Shown: one piece after another, positions 6,309-15,565 of the stretch
How positions within the stretch are numbered: the first letter of the stretch is position 1
Layout of the letters: the number at the start of each line of letters is the position of its first letter
Assembly: GCA_964388455.1 (NCBI GenBank)
Contig: CAYMAN010000020.1
Span: 1-38,404, forward strand
Length of the DNA stretch: 38,404 nt
DNA from: JBBRWO01 sp964388455
GTDB taxonomy: Bacteria > Actinomycetota > Coriobacteriia > Anaerosomatales > JAAXUF01
Direction: 5' to 3'
Translations under genes and position numbers: made by a program
The notes under the pieces: model-generated
Databases searched by the model: none
The model's input: only the letters and a program-made list of their open reading frames with translations
Told to the model about the DNA's origin: nothing

Positions 6309-9062
6309 ATGCCCCAGCGCACGCTCGCCGTCATCGACGGCAACAGTCTCATACACCGCGCATTCCACGCGTTGCCACCCACCATGACCGCGCCGGATGG
6401 ACGCCCGACCAACGCCGCCTTCGGATTCATCTCGATGCTCGCGAAGATGATGGCCGACCTCAGGCCAAACGGAGTGGTCGTCGCGTTTGACCTGGGCAAG
6501 CCGGCGTTTCGCATGGAGGCGCTCGCACAGTACAAAATGCAGCGTCCCCCCACGGCTCAGGAGCTGCGTGACCAGTTCCCCATGGTCAAGGAGCTGCTGA
6601 AGGCCCTCGAGATCCCCATCGTCGAGCTGCAGGGCTGGGAAGGCGACGACATCCTCGGCACGTTGGCGCGGCAGGGCGAGGCTGCGGGTATCCGCATGCT
6701 GCTAGTGACGGGCGACCGTGACGCGTTCCAGCTGGTCACCGACACCGTGAAGGTCGTCACCACCAAGAAGGGCATCACCGACATCGTCATCTACGGGCCC
6801 GAAGAGGTGTTCGAGCGCTATGGCGTCACGCCCGCGCAGGTGCCGGACTACCTTGGCCTGAAAGGCGACACCAGCGACAACATCCCCGGCGTCCCGGGCG
6901 TGGGGGAGAAGACCGCCACCAAGTTGCTGCAAGAGTACGGCTCGCTCGACGCAGTGCTTGAGCACGCTGATCAGATCCCTGGCAAGCTGGGTGAGAACCT
7001 GCGCAATAACAAGGAGGAGGCGCTTTCAAGCCGGATCGTCGCCACGATCGCGTGCGATGTTCCGGTCGACATCGACCTGGAAGCCGTCGAGTTCGGCGGG
7101 TTCGACCCGCATCGCATTGCCACAGCTTTCGCCGAGTTACGCTTCACGTCGCTGCTCGACCGCGTGCTCGCCTTGCGTGGTGTCGCGTCGGGGAGCGGCG
7201 TTGCGGATGCATCGTTTGCGATGCGCACAGAAGAGGCTCCTATCCCGGCGCCGCCTGGTTCAGCCGCGGCGCTCGAAGGGGCTGCAACTGCGGTCGTGGA
7301 TGGCGTCCCGGTTGCGTCGGCCCGTTGCATCGCACGCGCGTGCGTGACCGGCCCGGATGCGGCGTCTCGCGTACGAGAGTGGGTGGCCGCCGGCGACAGC
7401 TGGCTGGGCATCGCCATCGACGACGGCGCAGGCGCCTCGCTCTTCGGCGACCAGCGCGATCTCGCCGTCGCGCACGGTGACGCCACGGCGGTGGTCGACC
7501 CGGCGGATGCTGAGGCGACACTCGCGCTGCTGTTCGCTGGCGGTCGATGTGCGTCGGCCGATGCCAAGACGCTGCTCCAAGAGGTTTGCCCTCCCGACGA
7601 GGCCGTCGCCTGCGACCCCGTGATTGACTCCGTGGACCCTGCGAGACTGTTCGACGTCGCTGTTGCCGCCTACCTGCTTGAGTCGAACCGCTCGTCCTAC
7701 GAGCTGTCCGCATTGCACGCGGACTACCTCGGCGAGCCGCTCCCGCAGCCCGCGAAGGACGAGTCGCCACAAGCCAGCGTGCTGGCGCAGGCCACCGTAG
7801 ACCTCGCGGTAGAGCTCGAAGCGCGGCTCCAGGCCGACGACTCGCTCGCGGTCATGCGCGACATCGAGATGCCGCTCGTGCCGGTACTCGCTCGCATGGA
7901 GCGTGTAGGCGTTGGACTCGACGTGGCGGTGCTGGCGGGCCTCTCGGCGGATGCCGAGGGGAGTATCGATGGCCTGCGAGCCGAGATTCATGAACTCGCC
8001 GGCTGCGAGTTCCTCGTGGACTCGCCCAAGCAGCTTTCGGAAATCCTCTTTGAGCAGCTGAAACTGCCGCACGGCAAGAAGACGAAGACCGGCTACTCCA
8101 CTGATGCGTCGGTCCTCGCGATGCTCGCCCCCATCCATCCCATCGCCGAGAAGATCGTCGAGTACCGCGAGCTCACGAAACTGAAGAGCACGTACCTCGA
8201 CGCTTTGCCGCGGATGGTTGGTGAGGACCACAGGCTCCATACGTCGTTCAACCAGACGGTCGCGGCCACTGGCCGCCTGTCCAGTAGTAGCCCCAACCTG
8301 CAGAACATCCCGGTCCGCACCGAGTACGGTCGTCGCATCCGCGCCGCTTTCATCCCCGCGCGCGCGGGCGACCTGATGGTCTCAGCGGACTACAGTCAGA
8401 TCGAGCTGCGCATTCTCGCTCACCTCTCGGGCGATGAGGGTCTCATCGAAGCGTTCACCAGCGGAATGGACTTCCACCAGGCCACGGCGGCACGTGTGTT
8501 CGCCCTTGATGCGGACTTGGTTGAGCCGGGCATGCGTGCGCGCGCCAAGGCGGTCAACTTCGGCATCGTGTACGGCCAGAGCGCGCACGGCTTGGCGCAG
8601 ACTCTCAAGATCTCCAACGGCGAGGCGCAAGAGATGATCGACCGCTACTACGCTGCGTATCCGCGCGTGCGCGCCTATCTGGATGAAACCAAGACCGACG
8701 CCTACCGCACGGGCTACGCGGTGACGCTCTACGGTCGCAAACGTCGCATCCCGGAGCTCGCGAGCAGCAACTTCAACCTGCGCGCGTTCGGCGAACGCAC
8801 CGCGATGAACCACCCCATGCAGGGCACCGCGGCCGATATCATCAAGATCGCAATGCTCGAAGTTGACCGCAGACTGCGCGCAGAGGCGTTCGAGAGCCGC
8901 ATGGTGCTGCAGGTCCACGACGAGCTCGTCTTCGAGTCACCAACCACGGAGGCAGAGCGCCTCTCGGCGATGGTGGTCGAGGCGATGTCTGGCGTCGCGC
9001 AGCTCGCAGTTCCGCTTGATGTGAGTGTTGCTATGGGGGAGAACTGGGCCAAAGCGAAGTGA
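6309..9062 (+). CDS. polA: DNA polymerase I, proofreading site lost
   Basis: 917 residues. The 5'-nuclease domain spans residues 1 to ~290 (VIDGNSL, GDRDAFQL, GLKGDTSDNIPGVPGVGEKT). Residues ~300-510 occupy the 3'-5' exonuclease position but lack the DxE motif and other acidic residues; the segment reads LGIAIDDGAGASLF, so proofreading is probably absent. The polymerase domain has motif A ADYSQIELRIL (D694), motif B RAKAVNFGIVYGQS and motif C QVHDELVFE (D871). The enzyme fills gaps in repair, including after UvrABC excision, and removes RNA primers. The ATG follows GAAAGGCG. Confidence 0.97.
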   Translation: MPQRTLAVIDGNSLIHRAFHALPPTMTAPDGRPTNAAFGFISMLAKMMADLRPNGVVVAFDLGKPAFRMEALAQYKMQRPPTAQELRDQFPMVKELLKALEIPIVELQGWEGDDILGTLARQGEAAGIRMLLVTGDRDAFQLVTDTVKVVTTKKGITDIVIYGPEEVFERYGVTPAQVPDYLGLKGDTSDNIPGVPGVGEKTATKLLQEYGSLDAVLEHADQIPGKLGENLRNNKEEALSSRIVATIACDVPVDIDLEAVEFGGFDPHRIATAFAELRFTSLLDRVLALRGVASGSGVADASFAMRTEEAPIPAPPGSAAALEGAATAVVDGVPVASARCIARACVTGPDAASRVREWVAAGDSWLGIAIDDGAGASLFGDQRDLAVAHGDATAVVDPADAEATLALLFAGGRCASADAKTLLQEVCPPDEAVACDPVIDSVDPARLFDVAVAAYLLESNRSSYELSALHADYLGEPLPQPAKDESPQASVLAQATVDLAVELEARLQADDSLAVMRDIEMPLVPVLARMERVGVGLDVAVLAGLSADAEGSIDGLRAEIHELAGCEFLVDSPKQLSEILFEQLKLPHGKKTKTGYSTDASVLAMLAPIHPIAEKIVEYRELTKLKSTYLDALPRMVGEDHRLHTSFNQTVAATGRLSSSSPNLQNIPVRTEYGRRIRAAFIPARAGDLMVSADYSQIELRILAHLSGDEGLIEAFTSGMDFHQATAARVFALDADLVEPGMRARAKAVNFGIVYGQSAHGLAQTLKISNGEAQEMIDRYYAAYPRVRAYLDETKTDAYRTGYAVTLYGRKRRIPELASSNFNLRAFGERTAMNHPMQGTAADIIKIAMLEVDRRLRAEAFESRMVLQVHDELVFESPTTEAERLSAMVVEAMSGVAQLAVPLDVSVAMGENWAKAK

Positions 9063-9063
9063 A

Positions 9064-9104
9064 GAAGGCCCGTCACCCCGAATAGAGGCCGGGCCTTCTG
9101 TTTG
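9064..9104 (+). terminator. Terminator after polA, possibly bidirectional
   Basis: GAAGGCCCG (9064-9072) and CGGGCCTTC (9090-9098) are perfect arms, followed by TGTTTG. The opposite strand also has T-rich sequence after the stem, so it may also stop transcripts of the converging ferritin-like gene that ends at 9134. Confidence 0.8.
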
Positions 9105-9133
9105 CCAAGGTGTCGGCTTGGTACCGCCGTCGG

Positions 9134-9523
9134 TTACTCCGCTAACTCGCCGAGCATTCGGCCGTGCTTCGTCTCATCTTCGATGACTTCGCGGATCTCG
9201 GGGCAGAACTCGCACATCGGCGCCAGCTTGTCTGCGGCGGAGTTCTCGGCTTTGGCCAAGAGCCTCATTGTTGTGCGCAAACCGATCACGCGCGCGACCG
9301 TTCCGCCAATGAATGCGAGCCTCTTGCTCGGGCTGAGCTTCGAGCCCGTGAACTTGCTGGCGATCGCCGCATGTCTGGCTTCGTCCGCAGCGATCTCCTT
9401 GAGTGCAGTTCTTTCAGCGTCGGTCTTCGCTAACTCGGAGAGACGGCGGTACAGAAGCGAGGCATCCAGCTCTTTTTGCTGAAGCATGGTGAGCTTTGCA
9501 AGCTGCTCGTTCGTGAGTTTCAT
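9134..9523 (-). CDS. Ferritin-like (rubrerythrin-type) diiron protein
   Basis: 129 residues. The start is the ATG at 9523 because AAAGGGA lies at ribosome-site distance; an upstream extension has no such site. Two helices carry paired metal ligands: QQKELDASLLYRRLSELAK followed by EIAADEARHAAI (E and ExxH), then a second half with KAENSAADKL and EDETKHGRML (E and ExxH). This is the four-helix rubrerythrin / ferritin-like pattern, without a rubredoxin domain. Such proteins bind iron and reduce peroxide or act as metal modules next to transporters; which applies cannot be told. It is a single-gene unit, convergent with polA, with an AT-rich tandem repeat upstream of it. Confidence 0.65.
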   Translation of the reverse strand: MKLTNEQLAKLTMLQQKELDASLLYRRLSELAKTDAERTALKEIAADEARHAAIASKFTGSKLSPSKRLAFIGGTVARVIGLRTTMRLLAKAENSAADKLAPMCEFCPEIREVIEDETKHGRMLGELAE

Positions 9524-9892
9524 CCCATGGTCCCTTTCGATTACTGTTGGCCAGTTGTGTACTCGGCTATTCCGTGCGCTCGGGCGCTCCCGCGAGCATT
9601 GCATAACTATATATCGCTATATATCGACAGGAGCGAAGCACATGCCAACGAATCGTTGCTCGGCCGTTGGTCGTTGGCCGTGGACTCCGTGCAGTGGCGT
9701 GAGCACGAAACGTGCGCTACACTTCGGGTTCGACTATCTGCGCGCAGAAGGCTCGTAGAGGTCGCTATGTCCTGTTGGCCCCCGGAGACATGTAGCAGAT
9801 CCTATCGGCGACGAGATGTCCTGTACCCGAGACTGACGTAACTGTAGGCGATGGCATGACCGGGGCCCCGAGAGTGAAAAGGGGTCCACGCA
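9524..9892. other. Gene-free stretch between ferritin-like gene and rpsA
   Basis: It holds the divergent promoters and the long rpsA leader. An AT-rich 10-base tandem repeat (9607-9626) stands out from the GC-rich surroundings. TACACT at 9718-9723 is a possible -10 for rpsA, giving a leader of roughly 160 bases. Just before the rpsA start, GGCCCC can pair with GGGGTC, part of the AAAAGGGGTCC ribosome site. S1 binding to its own leader is known in enterobacteria, but nothing here proves it. A 38-codon frame at 9642-9758 was judged non-coding. Confidence 0.5.
9607..9626. repeat. Perfect 10-base tandem repeat, AT-rich
   Basis: CTATATATCG occurs twice head to tail. It lies in the divergent intergenic region, 84-103 bases upstream of the ferritin-like gene start. 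On either strand it offers TATA-type -10 sequences, so it may be a promoter or a repressor/activator site with a 10-base period. Confidence 0.7.
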
Positions 9893-11308
9893 ATGACTGA
9901 GTTCGAAAGCGCAGGCAGCTCGATAGTCGAGCAGCGCCAGTACACCGATGAGGAGATGCACGCTCTCATCGACGGTACGATGACCGATTTTGACGAGGGT
10001 GACCTTGTCAGCGGTGTCGTTGTCAAAGTTGAGCGCGACGAAGTGCTCCTGGACATCGGCTACAAGTCCGAGGGTGTCATCCCGGCCCGCGAACTGTCGA
10101 TCCGCAAAGATGCCAATCCCGCCGATATCGTTTCCTGTGGCGATGAGATCGAGGCCCTGGTTCTCCAGAAGGAGGACAAGGACGGCCGTCTGATTCTTTC
10201 CAAGAAGCGTGCCGAGTACGAGCGCGCCTGGACCAAGATCGAAGAGAAGTTCACCTCCGGCGAGAACGTCGAGGGCGAAGTCATCGAGGTCGTCAAGGGT
10301 GGACTCATCCTCGACATCGGCCTGCGCGGCTTCCTTCCCGCGTCGCTCGTCGACCTCCGTCGCGTCAAGGACCTCGCCGCCTACACCGGCACGCGCCTTG
10401 AAGCCCGCGTCATCGAGATGGACCGCAACCGCAACAACGTCGTCCTCTCGCGCCGCGTCGTCCTCGAAGAGGGCCGTAAGCACGAGCGCGCCGAGATCCT
10501 CGGCAAGCTGCAGAAGGGCATGATCCTGCCGGGTAACGTCTCCTCGATCGTCGACTTCGGTGCGTTCGTCGACCTCGGCGGCATCGACGGCCTCGTGCAC
10601 ATCTCCGAGCTGTCCTGGAGCCACGTCAACCACCCGTCCGAGGTCGTCAAGGTCGGCGATCCGGTCAACGTCCAGGTGCTCGACGTCGACCTCTCCCGCG
10701 AGCGCATCTCCTTGGGCCTCAAGCAGACCCAGGAAGACCCGTGGAAGATGCTCGTCAAGAACTTCCCCGTGGGCTCGATCATCGAGGGCTCCGTCACCAA
10801 GCTGGTTCCGTTCGGCGCGTTCGTCGAGCTGGGCGACGGCGTCGAGGGCCTCGTGCACATCTCCGAGATGGCCAAGGGTCACGTCGAGACTCCCGACCAG
10901 GTCACCTCTGTGGGCCAGAAGGTCCACGTCAAGGTCCAGGACGTCGACCTCGAGCGTCGTCGCATCTCCCTTTCGATGCGCGCCGCTGCCGAGACCCTCG
11001 GCATCGAGATCGAGATCACCGGCGGCACCGAAGAGGATGCCGACGAGACCACCGACGAGGCTGTCGCCGAGACCGTTAGCGACGACGCCGCCGTCGAGGC
11101 TGCTCCCGAGGCCGTAGAGACTGAGGCCGTTGAGGCTGAAGACGCTCCCGCCGAGGAGGCACCTGAGGTCGAGGTCGAGGCCGAGCCCGTGGCCGACGAG
11201 CCCGTCGTCGAGGCCGAGGAGGCTCCCGCCGAGGAGCCGGTCGTTGAGGAAGTCGTCGAGGACGCCCCCGAGGCCGCCGAGGACGACGCCGAGAAGGCCG
11301 CCGAGTAG
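9893..11308 (+). CDS. rpsA: 30S ribosomal protein S1
   Basis: 471 residues with four S1 (OB-fold) domains at about 36-104, 122-188, 208-276 and 293-362. The third and fourth contain the strong RNA-binding pattern FGAFVDL / FGAFVEL and GLVHISE. Four domains is the usual actinobacterial number (six in E. coli). Residues ~370-471 form a low-complexity tail of Glu, Ala, Val, Pro and Asp, presumably disordered. S1 helps the ribosome bind and unfold mRNA. The ATG follows AAAAGGGG. Confidence 0.97.
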   Translation: MTEFESAGSSIVEQRQYTDEEMHALIDGTMTDFDEGDLVSGVVVKVERDEVLLDIGYKSEGVIPARELSIRKDANPADIVSCGDEIEALVLQKEDKDGRLILSKKRAEYERAWTKIEEKFTSGENVEGEVIEVVKGGLILDIGLRGFLPASLVDLRRVKDLAAYTGTRLEARVIEMDRNRNNVVLSRRVVLEEGRKHERAEILGKLQKGMILPGNVSSIVDFGAFVDLGGIDGLVHISELSWSHVNHPSEVVKVGDPVNVQVLDVDLSRERISLGLKQTQEDPWKMLVKNFPVGSIIEGSVTKLVPFGAFVELGDGVEGLVHISEMAKGHVETPDQVTSVGQKVHVKVQDVDLERRRISLSMRAAAETLGIEIEITGGTEEDADETTDEAVAETVSDDAAVEAAPEAVETEAVEAEDAPAEEAPEVEVEAEPVADEPVVEAEEAPAEEPVVEEVVEDAPEAAEDDAEKAAE

Positions 11309-11331
11309 CACTAGCTTCACCGCATCGCCAG

Positions 11332-11370
11332 AGGGCCGGGTCGGCATCACGCCGATTCGGCCCTTCTTTT
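11332..11370 (+). terminator. Terminator after rpsA
   Basis: AGGGCCG and CGGCCCT form the outer stem and TCGGC with GCCGA the inner stem around ATCAC, with two G-T wobbles between them, followed by TCTTTT. This is a classic intrinsic terminator. Confidence 0.85.
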
Positions 11371-11426
11371 GTGAACTCATCGCGATTCGGGTGGGCTTTG
11401 GGCCTCAGCTGTGGTACCCATAGAGC

Positions 11427-12044
11427 ATGCAAGTAATCGTCCTCACAGGTGGCCTCGGTGCCGGCAAATCCACAGCCGCGGAGTTCTTTCGCCGGCGTGG
11501 CGCTGTCACGCTCGATCTCGACGACATCTCAGCGCGCCTACTGAGTCCCGGGACACCCCTGCTGGCGCGCGTTGCGGAAGAATTCGGCGACGACGATGTG
11601 TTGCTCGCCGATGGTCGCCTCGACCGTCGGGCCCTTGCACGCAACGCATTTGCGACTCCGGAGGCCACGCAACGGCTTAACGCGATTGTGCACCCGGCCG
11701 TCGTTCGCGAGATCGGCCCCTCTATCGCGGACATGCGACTGCTACAGGAGCCGCCACCCCTGATCGTGCTCGAGGTACCGCTCCTGGCCGAGGCTCCCGT
11801 GTTCGCGGAACTTGCCGACATCGTCATCGCGATCGTCGGTCCGGAGTCGATGCGGGCTGCGCGCGCCGTCGAGCGGGGTATGGCTCCCGATGATGTCGCG
11901 CGACGGATGCGTTCGCAGGCCACTGACGCGGAGCGTGCTCAGCTGGCCGACGTCCTGATCGTCAACGACGGGCCGGTCGAGCAGCTGACATCTGCGCTGG
12001 AGCGTTTCTGGGAGGAGTATGTCGTCGACGGTGGTGAGCGGTGA
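11427..12044 (+). CDS. coaE: Dephospho-CoA kinase
   Basis: 205 residues. The P-loop is GGLGAGKST (residues 8-16), followed by LDLDDISARLL with the catalytic/CoA-binding Asp, LDRRALARNAF and HPAVVREI, all CoaE hallmarks. It phosphorylates the ribose of dephospho-CoA, the last step of CoA synthesis. Actinobacterial CoaE often carries a C-terminal UPF0157/GrpB extension; this one does not. The last 4 bases overlap the next gene (GTGA), indicating translational coupling. The ribosome site before the ATG is weak. It heads a probable coaE / transglycosylase / uvrB operon. Confidence 0.93.
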   Translation: MQVIVLTGGLGAGKSTAAEFFRRRGAVTLDLDDISARLLSPGTPLLARVAEEFGDDDVLLADGRLDRRALARNAFATPEATQRLNAIVHPAVVREIGPSIADMRLLQEPPPLIVLEVPLLAEAPVFAELADIVIAIVGPESMRAARAVERGMAPDDVARRMRSQATDAERAQLADVLIVNDGPVEQLTSALERFWEEYVVDGGER

Positions 12045-12604
12045 GTCGCACAGCGGTTCGCATAGTGCTGCTCTCGGTCGTCGTGGTGCTCGCCGGCGCG
12101 ACCTTCCTCTACCTGCGCGGTCCGGCTTCGTGGCAACGCTACTACTATCCACTTGCCTTCTCTCGGCAGATCACTGAGTCCTCGGCGAGGCACGAGGTGA
12201 GCCCGTACCTCATAGCGGCGGTGATCAACGCCGAGTCAAAATGGAAGCCGGACACTCGCTCGGGCGCCGGCGCCGTGGGTCTCATGCAGATACTGCCGAG
12301 CACCGCCGAGGATCTCGCGCGAACCGGTCGGGTCGATGCGGAGAAGTTCCCGCTTGATTCCTTGTCAGACCCTGCTGTCAATATCGAGTACGGAACGGCC
12401 TATCTTCGGTATCTCGTAAATCGGTACCACGAGATCGAGACGGTACTCGCTGCGTACAATGCCGGGCTCCGTCATGCGGACGAGTGGAGTTCCAAGGGCG
12501 GGGACATCCGTGCCGCAATCGAGTTTCCTGAAACGAAGCACTACGTACTTCGCGTAATGCGGGGTAAGGACCGATATACCGAGCTCTACCCCGATGCATT
12601 CTAG
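12041..12604 (+). CDS. Membrane-anchored lytic transglycosylase (SLT domain)
   Basis: 187 residues, GTG start overlapping the coaE stop. Residues ~5-27 are a hydrophobic segment (VRIVLLSVVVVLAGATFLYL) acting as signal anchor, so the enzyme faces the cell exterior. The SLT domain has the catalytic Glu in INAESKW, then GAVGLMQILP and AAYNAG, the three signature motifs. It cleaves the glycan strand of peptidoglycan, leaving 1,6-anhydro ends, during wall growth. The substrate is family knowledge; the exact cellular role is not visible. It sits between coaE and uvrB with no functional link I can see. Confidence 0.92.
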   Translation: MSRTAVRIVLLSVVVVLAGATFLYLRGPASWQRYYYPLAFSRQITESSARHEVSPYLIAAVINAESKWKPDTRSGAGAVGLMQILPSTAEDLARTGRVDAEKFPLDSLSDPAVNIEYGTAYLRYLVNRYHEIETVLAAYNAGLRHADEWSSKGGDIRAAIEFPETKHYVLRVMRGKDRYTELYPDAF

Positions 12605-12616
12605 GAAAGGTTGCAT

Positions 12617-14746
12617 GTGAGCGACCCCAAAAACACCCCCGAGGTCATCCCCAGAACCTCTCCCAATGCGACCGCGAAGACCACGCACGCGTTCCGCGTC
12701 GTCTCTCCGTTCGAGCCTTCGGGTGACCAGCCGGCAGCGATCGCCGAACTCAGCAAGGGCGTGAAGGACGGGTTGCGCTCGCAGACTCTGCTGGGAGTCA
12801 CGGGTTCAGGCAAGACGTTCACGATGGCCAAGGTGATCGAGCAGGTCCAGAAGCCGACTCTGATCATGGCCCCCAATAAGACGCTCGCGGCGCAGCTCGC
12901 TAGCGAGATCAAGGAGTTTCTGCCGGACAACGCGGTGGTGTACTTCGTGAGTTACTACGACTACTACCAGCCGGAAGCTTACGTCCCGTCGACCGACACC
13001 TTCATCGAGAAGGATGCGTCGATTAACGCAGAGGTGGAGAAGCTGCGCCATGCGGCGACCGCGGCGCTGCTGTCGCGCAAGGATGTGGTGGTCGTCGCTA
13101 GTGTGAGCTGCATCTACGGCATTGGTTCACCTGAGGACTACGCGGGAATGGCGGTATTCCTCGGCGCTGGCAAGACGATGGACCGTGACGATCTCATCCA
13201 GGAACTGATCGGCATTCAGTACGACCGCAACGATTACGACCTCGCACGAGGTACGTTTCGTGTGCGCGGCGACGTGCTCGACGTGTTCCCGCCGTACGCG
13301 GACCATCCGGTGCGCGTCGAGTTCTTTGGCGACGAGATTGAGACCGTGGCCGAGGTCGACCAGCTCACCGGCGAGGTGCTCACGACCTTCGACGAGCTCC
13401 CGATCTGGCCTGCGACGCACTACGTCACTGAGCGAACCAAGCTGCAAAAGGCACTCGGCACCATCCAGGATGAACTCACGCAGCGACTCAAGGAGCTCAA
13501 GGCCGACGGAAAACTCCTTGAGGCACAACGGCTCGAGATGCGCGTGAACTACGACCTCGAGATGCTCGAGACGATGGGCTTCACGAGCGGCATCGAGAAC
13601 TACTCGCGACATCTCGACGGGCGCGAGCCGGGGGAGCCCGCCAACACCCTCATCGATTACTTCGGCGATGACTTCCTCACCATCATCGACGAGTCGCACG
13701 TGACGCTGCCGCAGATTCGCGGCATGCACGAGGGCGATCGCAGCCGCAAGCTGACTCTCGTCGAGCACGGATTCAGACTTCCCAGCGCGCTGGACAACCG
13801 GCCGCTGCGCTTTGACGAGTTCGAGGCGCGCATACCGCAGTTCATCTACGTCTCGGCGACGCCGGGTGACTATGAGATGAGGGTGGCCAACCAGATCGTG
13901 GAGCAGATCATCCGTCCGACCGGCCTCGTGGACCCGCAGATCGTCGTGCGACCCGTGAAGGGACAGGTCGACGACCTCATCGGCGAGATCAAGATGCGCA
14001 CGGCCAACGACGAACGCACTCTGGTCACCACACTGACCAAGAAGATGGCCGAGGATCTGACCGACTACCTCTTCGAGCAAGGCATTCGCGTTCGCTACCT
14101 GCACTCCGACATCGCCACGCTCGAACGGATTGAGATTCTGAGAGACCTGCGTGCCGGCGAGTTCGACGTGCTTGTCGGCATCAACCTCTTGCGCGAGGGA
14201 CTCGATCTGCCGGAGGTGTCACTGGTCACGATTCTCGACGCCGACAAAGAAGGCTTCCTGCGCAACCACCGTTCGCTGATTCAGACCATCGGGCGCGCAG
14301 CCAGAAACGTCTCCGGCCAGGTCATCATGTACGCCGACAAGGTGACCGATTCGATGCGGCTGGCCATTGACGAGACCAACCGTCGTCGAGAGAGGCAGGT
14401 CGCCTACAACACGGAGCACGGCATCGAGCCGCAGACAATCCGTAAGGCGATCGCAGACATCGTCCAGTACATGCACGAAGGTGACTCGCAGCTCACCACC
14501 GCTGCGGAAGCCGCGAAGGAGCTGGCGAAGATGCCGCTTCCCGAGGTCATGCGACTCATCGCGACGCTCGAGGAGGACATGTCCCACGCAGCCGAGTCAC
14601 TCGACTTCGAGGCGGCAGCACGGCTCCGCGATCAGGTCGTCAAGTTGCGTGCCGAGGTAGAGTCCACACCGACGGACGAGGTTCTGGCGCGACTCAAGAA
14701 GGGCGCTCGCAAGGGGAGTGACTACGGAAGACGAAAGCGGCGGTAG
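12617..14746 (+). CDS. uvrB: Excinuclease ABC subunit B
   Basis: 709 residues from GTG 12617. This start is chosen because AGGAAAGG ends six bases before it; an in-frame TTG at 12611 would touch the ribosome site. Motifs: Walker A GVTGSGKTF, the damage-probing hairpin YYDYYQPEAYVP, DESHVTLPQ, YVSATPGDYE, helicase motifs HSDIATLERIEIL and GINLLREGLDLPEVSL, QTIGRAARN, and a C-terminal UVR domain (EEDMSHAAESLDFEAAARL) that contacts UvrC. It verifies DNA lesions handed over by UvrA, and UvrC then cuts. It is in the coaE operon, while uvrA and uvrC lie 12-15 kb downstream. Confidence 0.97.
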   Translation: MSDPKNTPEVIPRTSPNATAKTTHAFRVVSPFEPSGDQPAAIAELSKGVKDGLRSQTLLGVTGSGKTFTMAKVIEQVQKPTLIMAPNKTLAAQLASEIKEFLPDNAVVYFVSYYDYYQPEAYVPSTDTFIEKDASINAEVEKLRHAATAALLSRKDVVVVASVSCIYGIGSPEDYAGMAVFLGAGKTMDRDDLIQELIGIQYDRNDYDLARGTFRVRGDVLDVFPPYADHPVRVEFFGDEIETVAEVDQLTGEVLTTFDELPIWPATHYVTERTKLQKALGTIQDELTQRLKELKADGKLLEAQRLEMRVNYDLEMLETMGFTSGIENYSRHLDGREPGEPANTLIDYFGDDFLTIIDESHVTLPQIRGMHEGDRSRKLTLVEHGFRLPSALDNRPLRFDEFEARIPQFIYVSATPGDYEMRVANQIVEQIIRPTGLVDPQIVVRPVKGQVDDLIGEIKMRTANDERTLVTTLTKKMAEDLTDYLFEQGIRVRYLHSDIATLERIEILRDLRAGEFDVLVGINLLREGLDLPEVSLVTILDADKEGFLRNHRSLIQTIGRAARNVSGQVIMYADKVTDSMRLAIDETNRRRERQVAYNTEHGIEPQTIRKAIADIVQYMHEGDSQLTTAAEAAKELAKMPLPEVMRLIATLEEDMSHAAESLDFEAAARLRDQVVKLRAEVESTPTDEVLARLKKGARKGSDYGRRKRR

Positions 14747-14805
14747 GTAGGCTCCGTCCGCGTGCATCTCGGAACTGGATCGCGCCTTTGACTGGATTCG
14801 TGCCG

Positions 14806-15456
14806 TCAGGGAGTGTACTGCTCCGCTATGGCCGTCACGACGCCGTCTGTGATGGTGAGCCAGTACGGTCCGTTGGTGATGCTGCCGGTGTCGGCAGTCG
14901 GTGCGGCGTAGTAGCCGGCCCACTTCTCAAGTGAAACCTTGTAGCCCTCGGGGTCGCTGGTCCCGTCGTCGAGTGCTGTCAATGTGACCTTGATGCCCGA
15001 CTTCACCGGAAGGGTTCGCAGCTTTTTGTTGTCGTTCGCGATGTAGTAGTCGTTGGGGGGAGGCGACTCGTCGCCATGCGCTGCAGCGCTTGCGGCGGCT
15101 TCCGCCCCGGTGAGGAACTGCGCGTAGTCGGCTACCACGGTATAGGTGCTGCCGTTTTCGGTGACGTCCTTCACGAAAGCGAACTGTCGTGCGGCGGTAC
15201 TGACGGCCGAGTCGGGCACGGTGGTGGCCGGGACGGAGCTGTCTGCGACAGCTGCGTTGTACTTCTCGGTGAGTTCCGCGATCAGAACGTCCTTCTGGTC
15301 GATCAGAACCCTCATCTCGTTGAGCTGTCCGGAGTCGACAGGTGCCGGCGCCGGAGTCTGCTGCCGCTGAGTCGCCCAGACGGCTCCTCCGCCGATCAGT
15401 GCGCCCACTACGCCAGCGACAGCAACGCTGGTCCAGAATTTAGCTCTCGGTGACAT
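14806..15456 (-). CDS. Membrane-anchored protein of unknown function
   Basis: 216 residues from ATG 15456, preceded by AAGGGGG; longer upstream frames lack a ribosome site. One hydrophobic segment at residues ~9-27 (VAVAGVVGALIGGGAVWA) suggests a signal anchor with the rest outside the cell. A Pro/Ala-rich linker and a short helix (LIDQKDVLIAELTEKYNAA) precede a compact C-terminal domain with FVKDVTENGSTYTVVADYAQ, PPNDYYIANDNKKLRTLPV and EKWAGYYA. This Tyr/Asn-rich domain resembles small extracytoplasmic modules I have seen in secreted bacterial proteins, but I cannot name the family. It is convergent with uvrB and divergent from the cysteine-rich gene. No terminator was found on its 3' side. 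Confidence 0.7.
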   Translation of the reverse strand: MSPRAKFWTSVAVAGVVGALIGGGAVWATQRQQTPAPAPVDSGQLNEMRVLIDQKDVLIAELTEKYNAAVADSSVPATTVPDSAVSTAARQFAFVKDVTENGSTYTVVADYAQFLTGAEAAASAAAHGDESPPPNDYYIANDNKKLRTLPVKSGIKVTLTALDDGTSDPEGYKVSLEKWAGYYAAPTADTGSITNGPYWLTITDGVVTAIAEQYTP

Positions 15457-15565
15457 GTCGGCCCCCTTGTCGGTTTGCACTCCATGGTACCTGAACCCCT
15501 CGTGCGGTGACTGCACACATGGTGCTACGCTGTTCACGGCAGCGGTTGAGACGAAAGGGTCAGCG

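Noticed and set aside
7240..8240. Open frames opposite the middle of polA
   Set aside because: Arg-rich or featureless shadows of the degenerate exonuclease region, without ribosome sites.
9642..9758. 38-codon open frame with an AGGAG upstream
   Set aside because: Third-position GC is clearly lower than in neighbouring genes, the sequence has no recognisable features, and it lies in the divergent promoter region.
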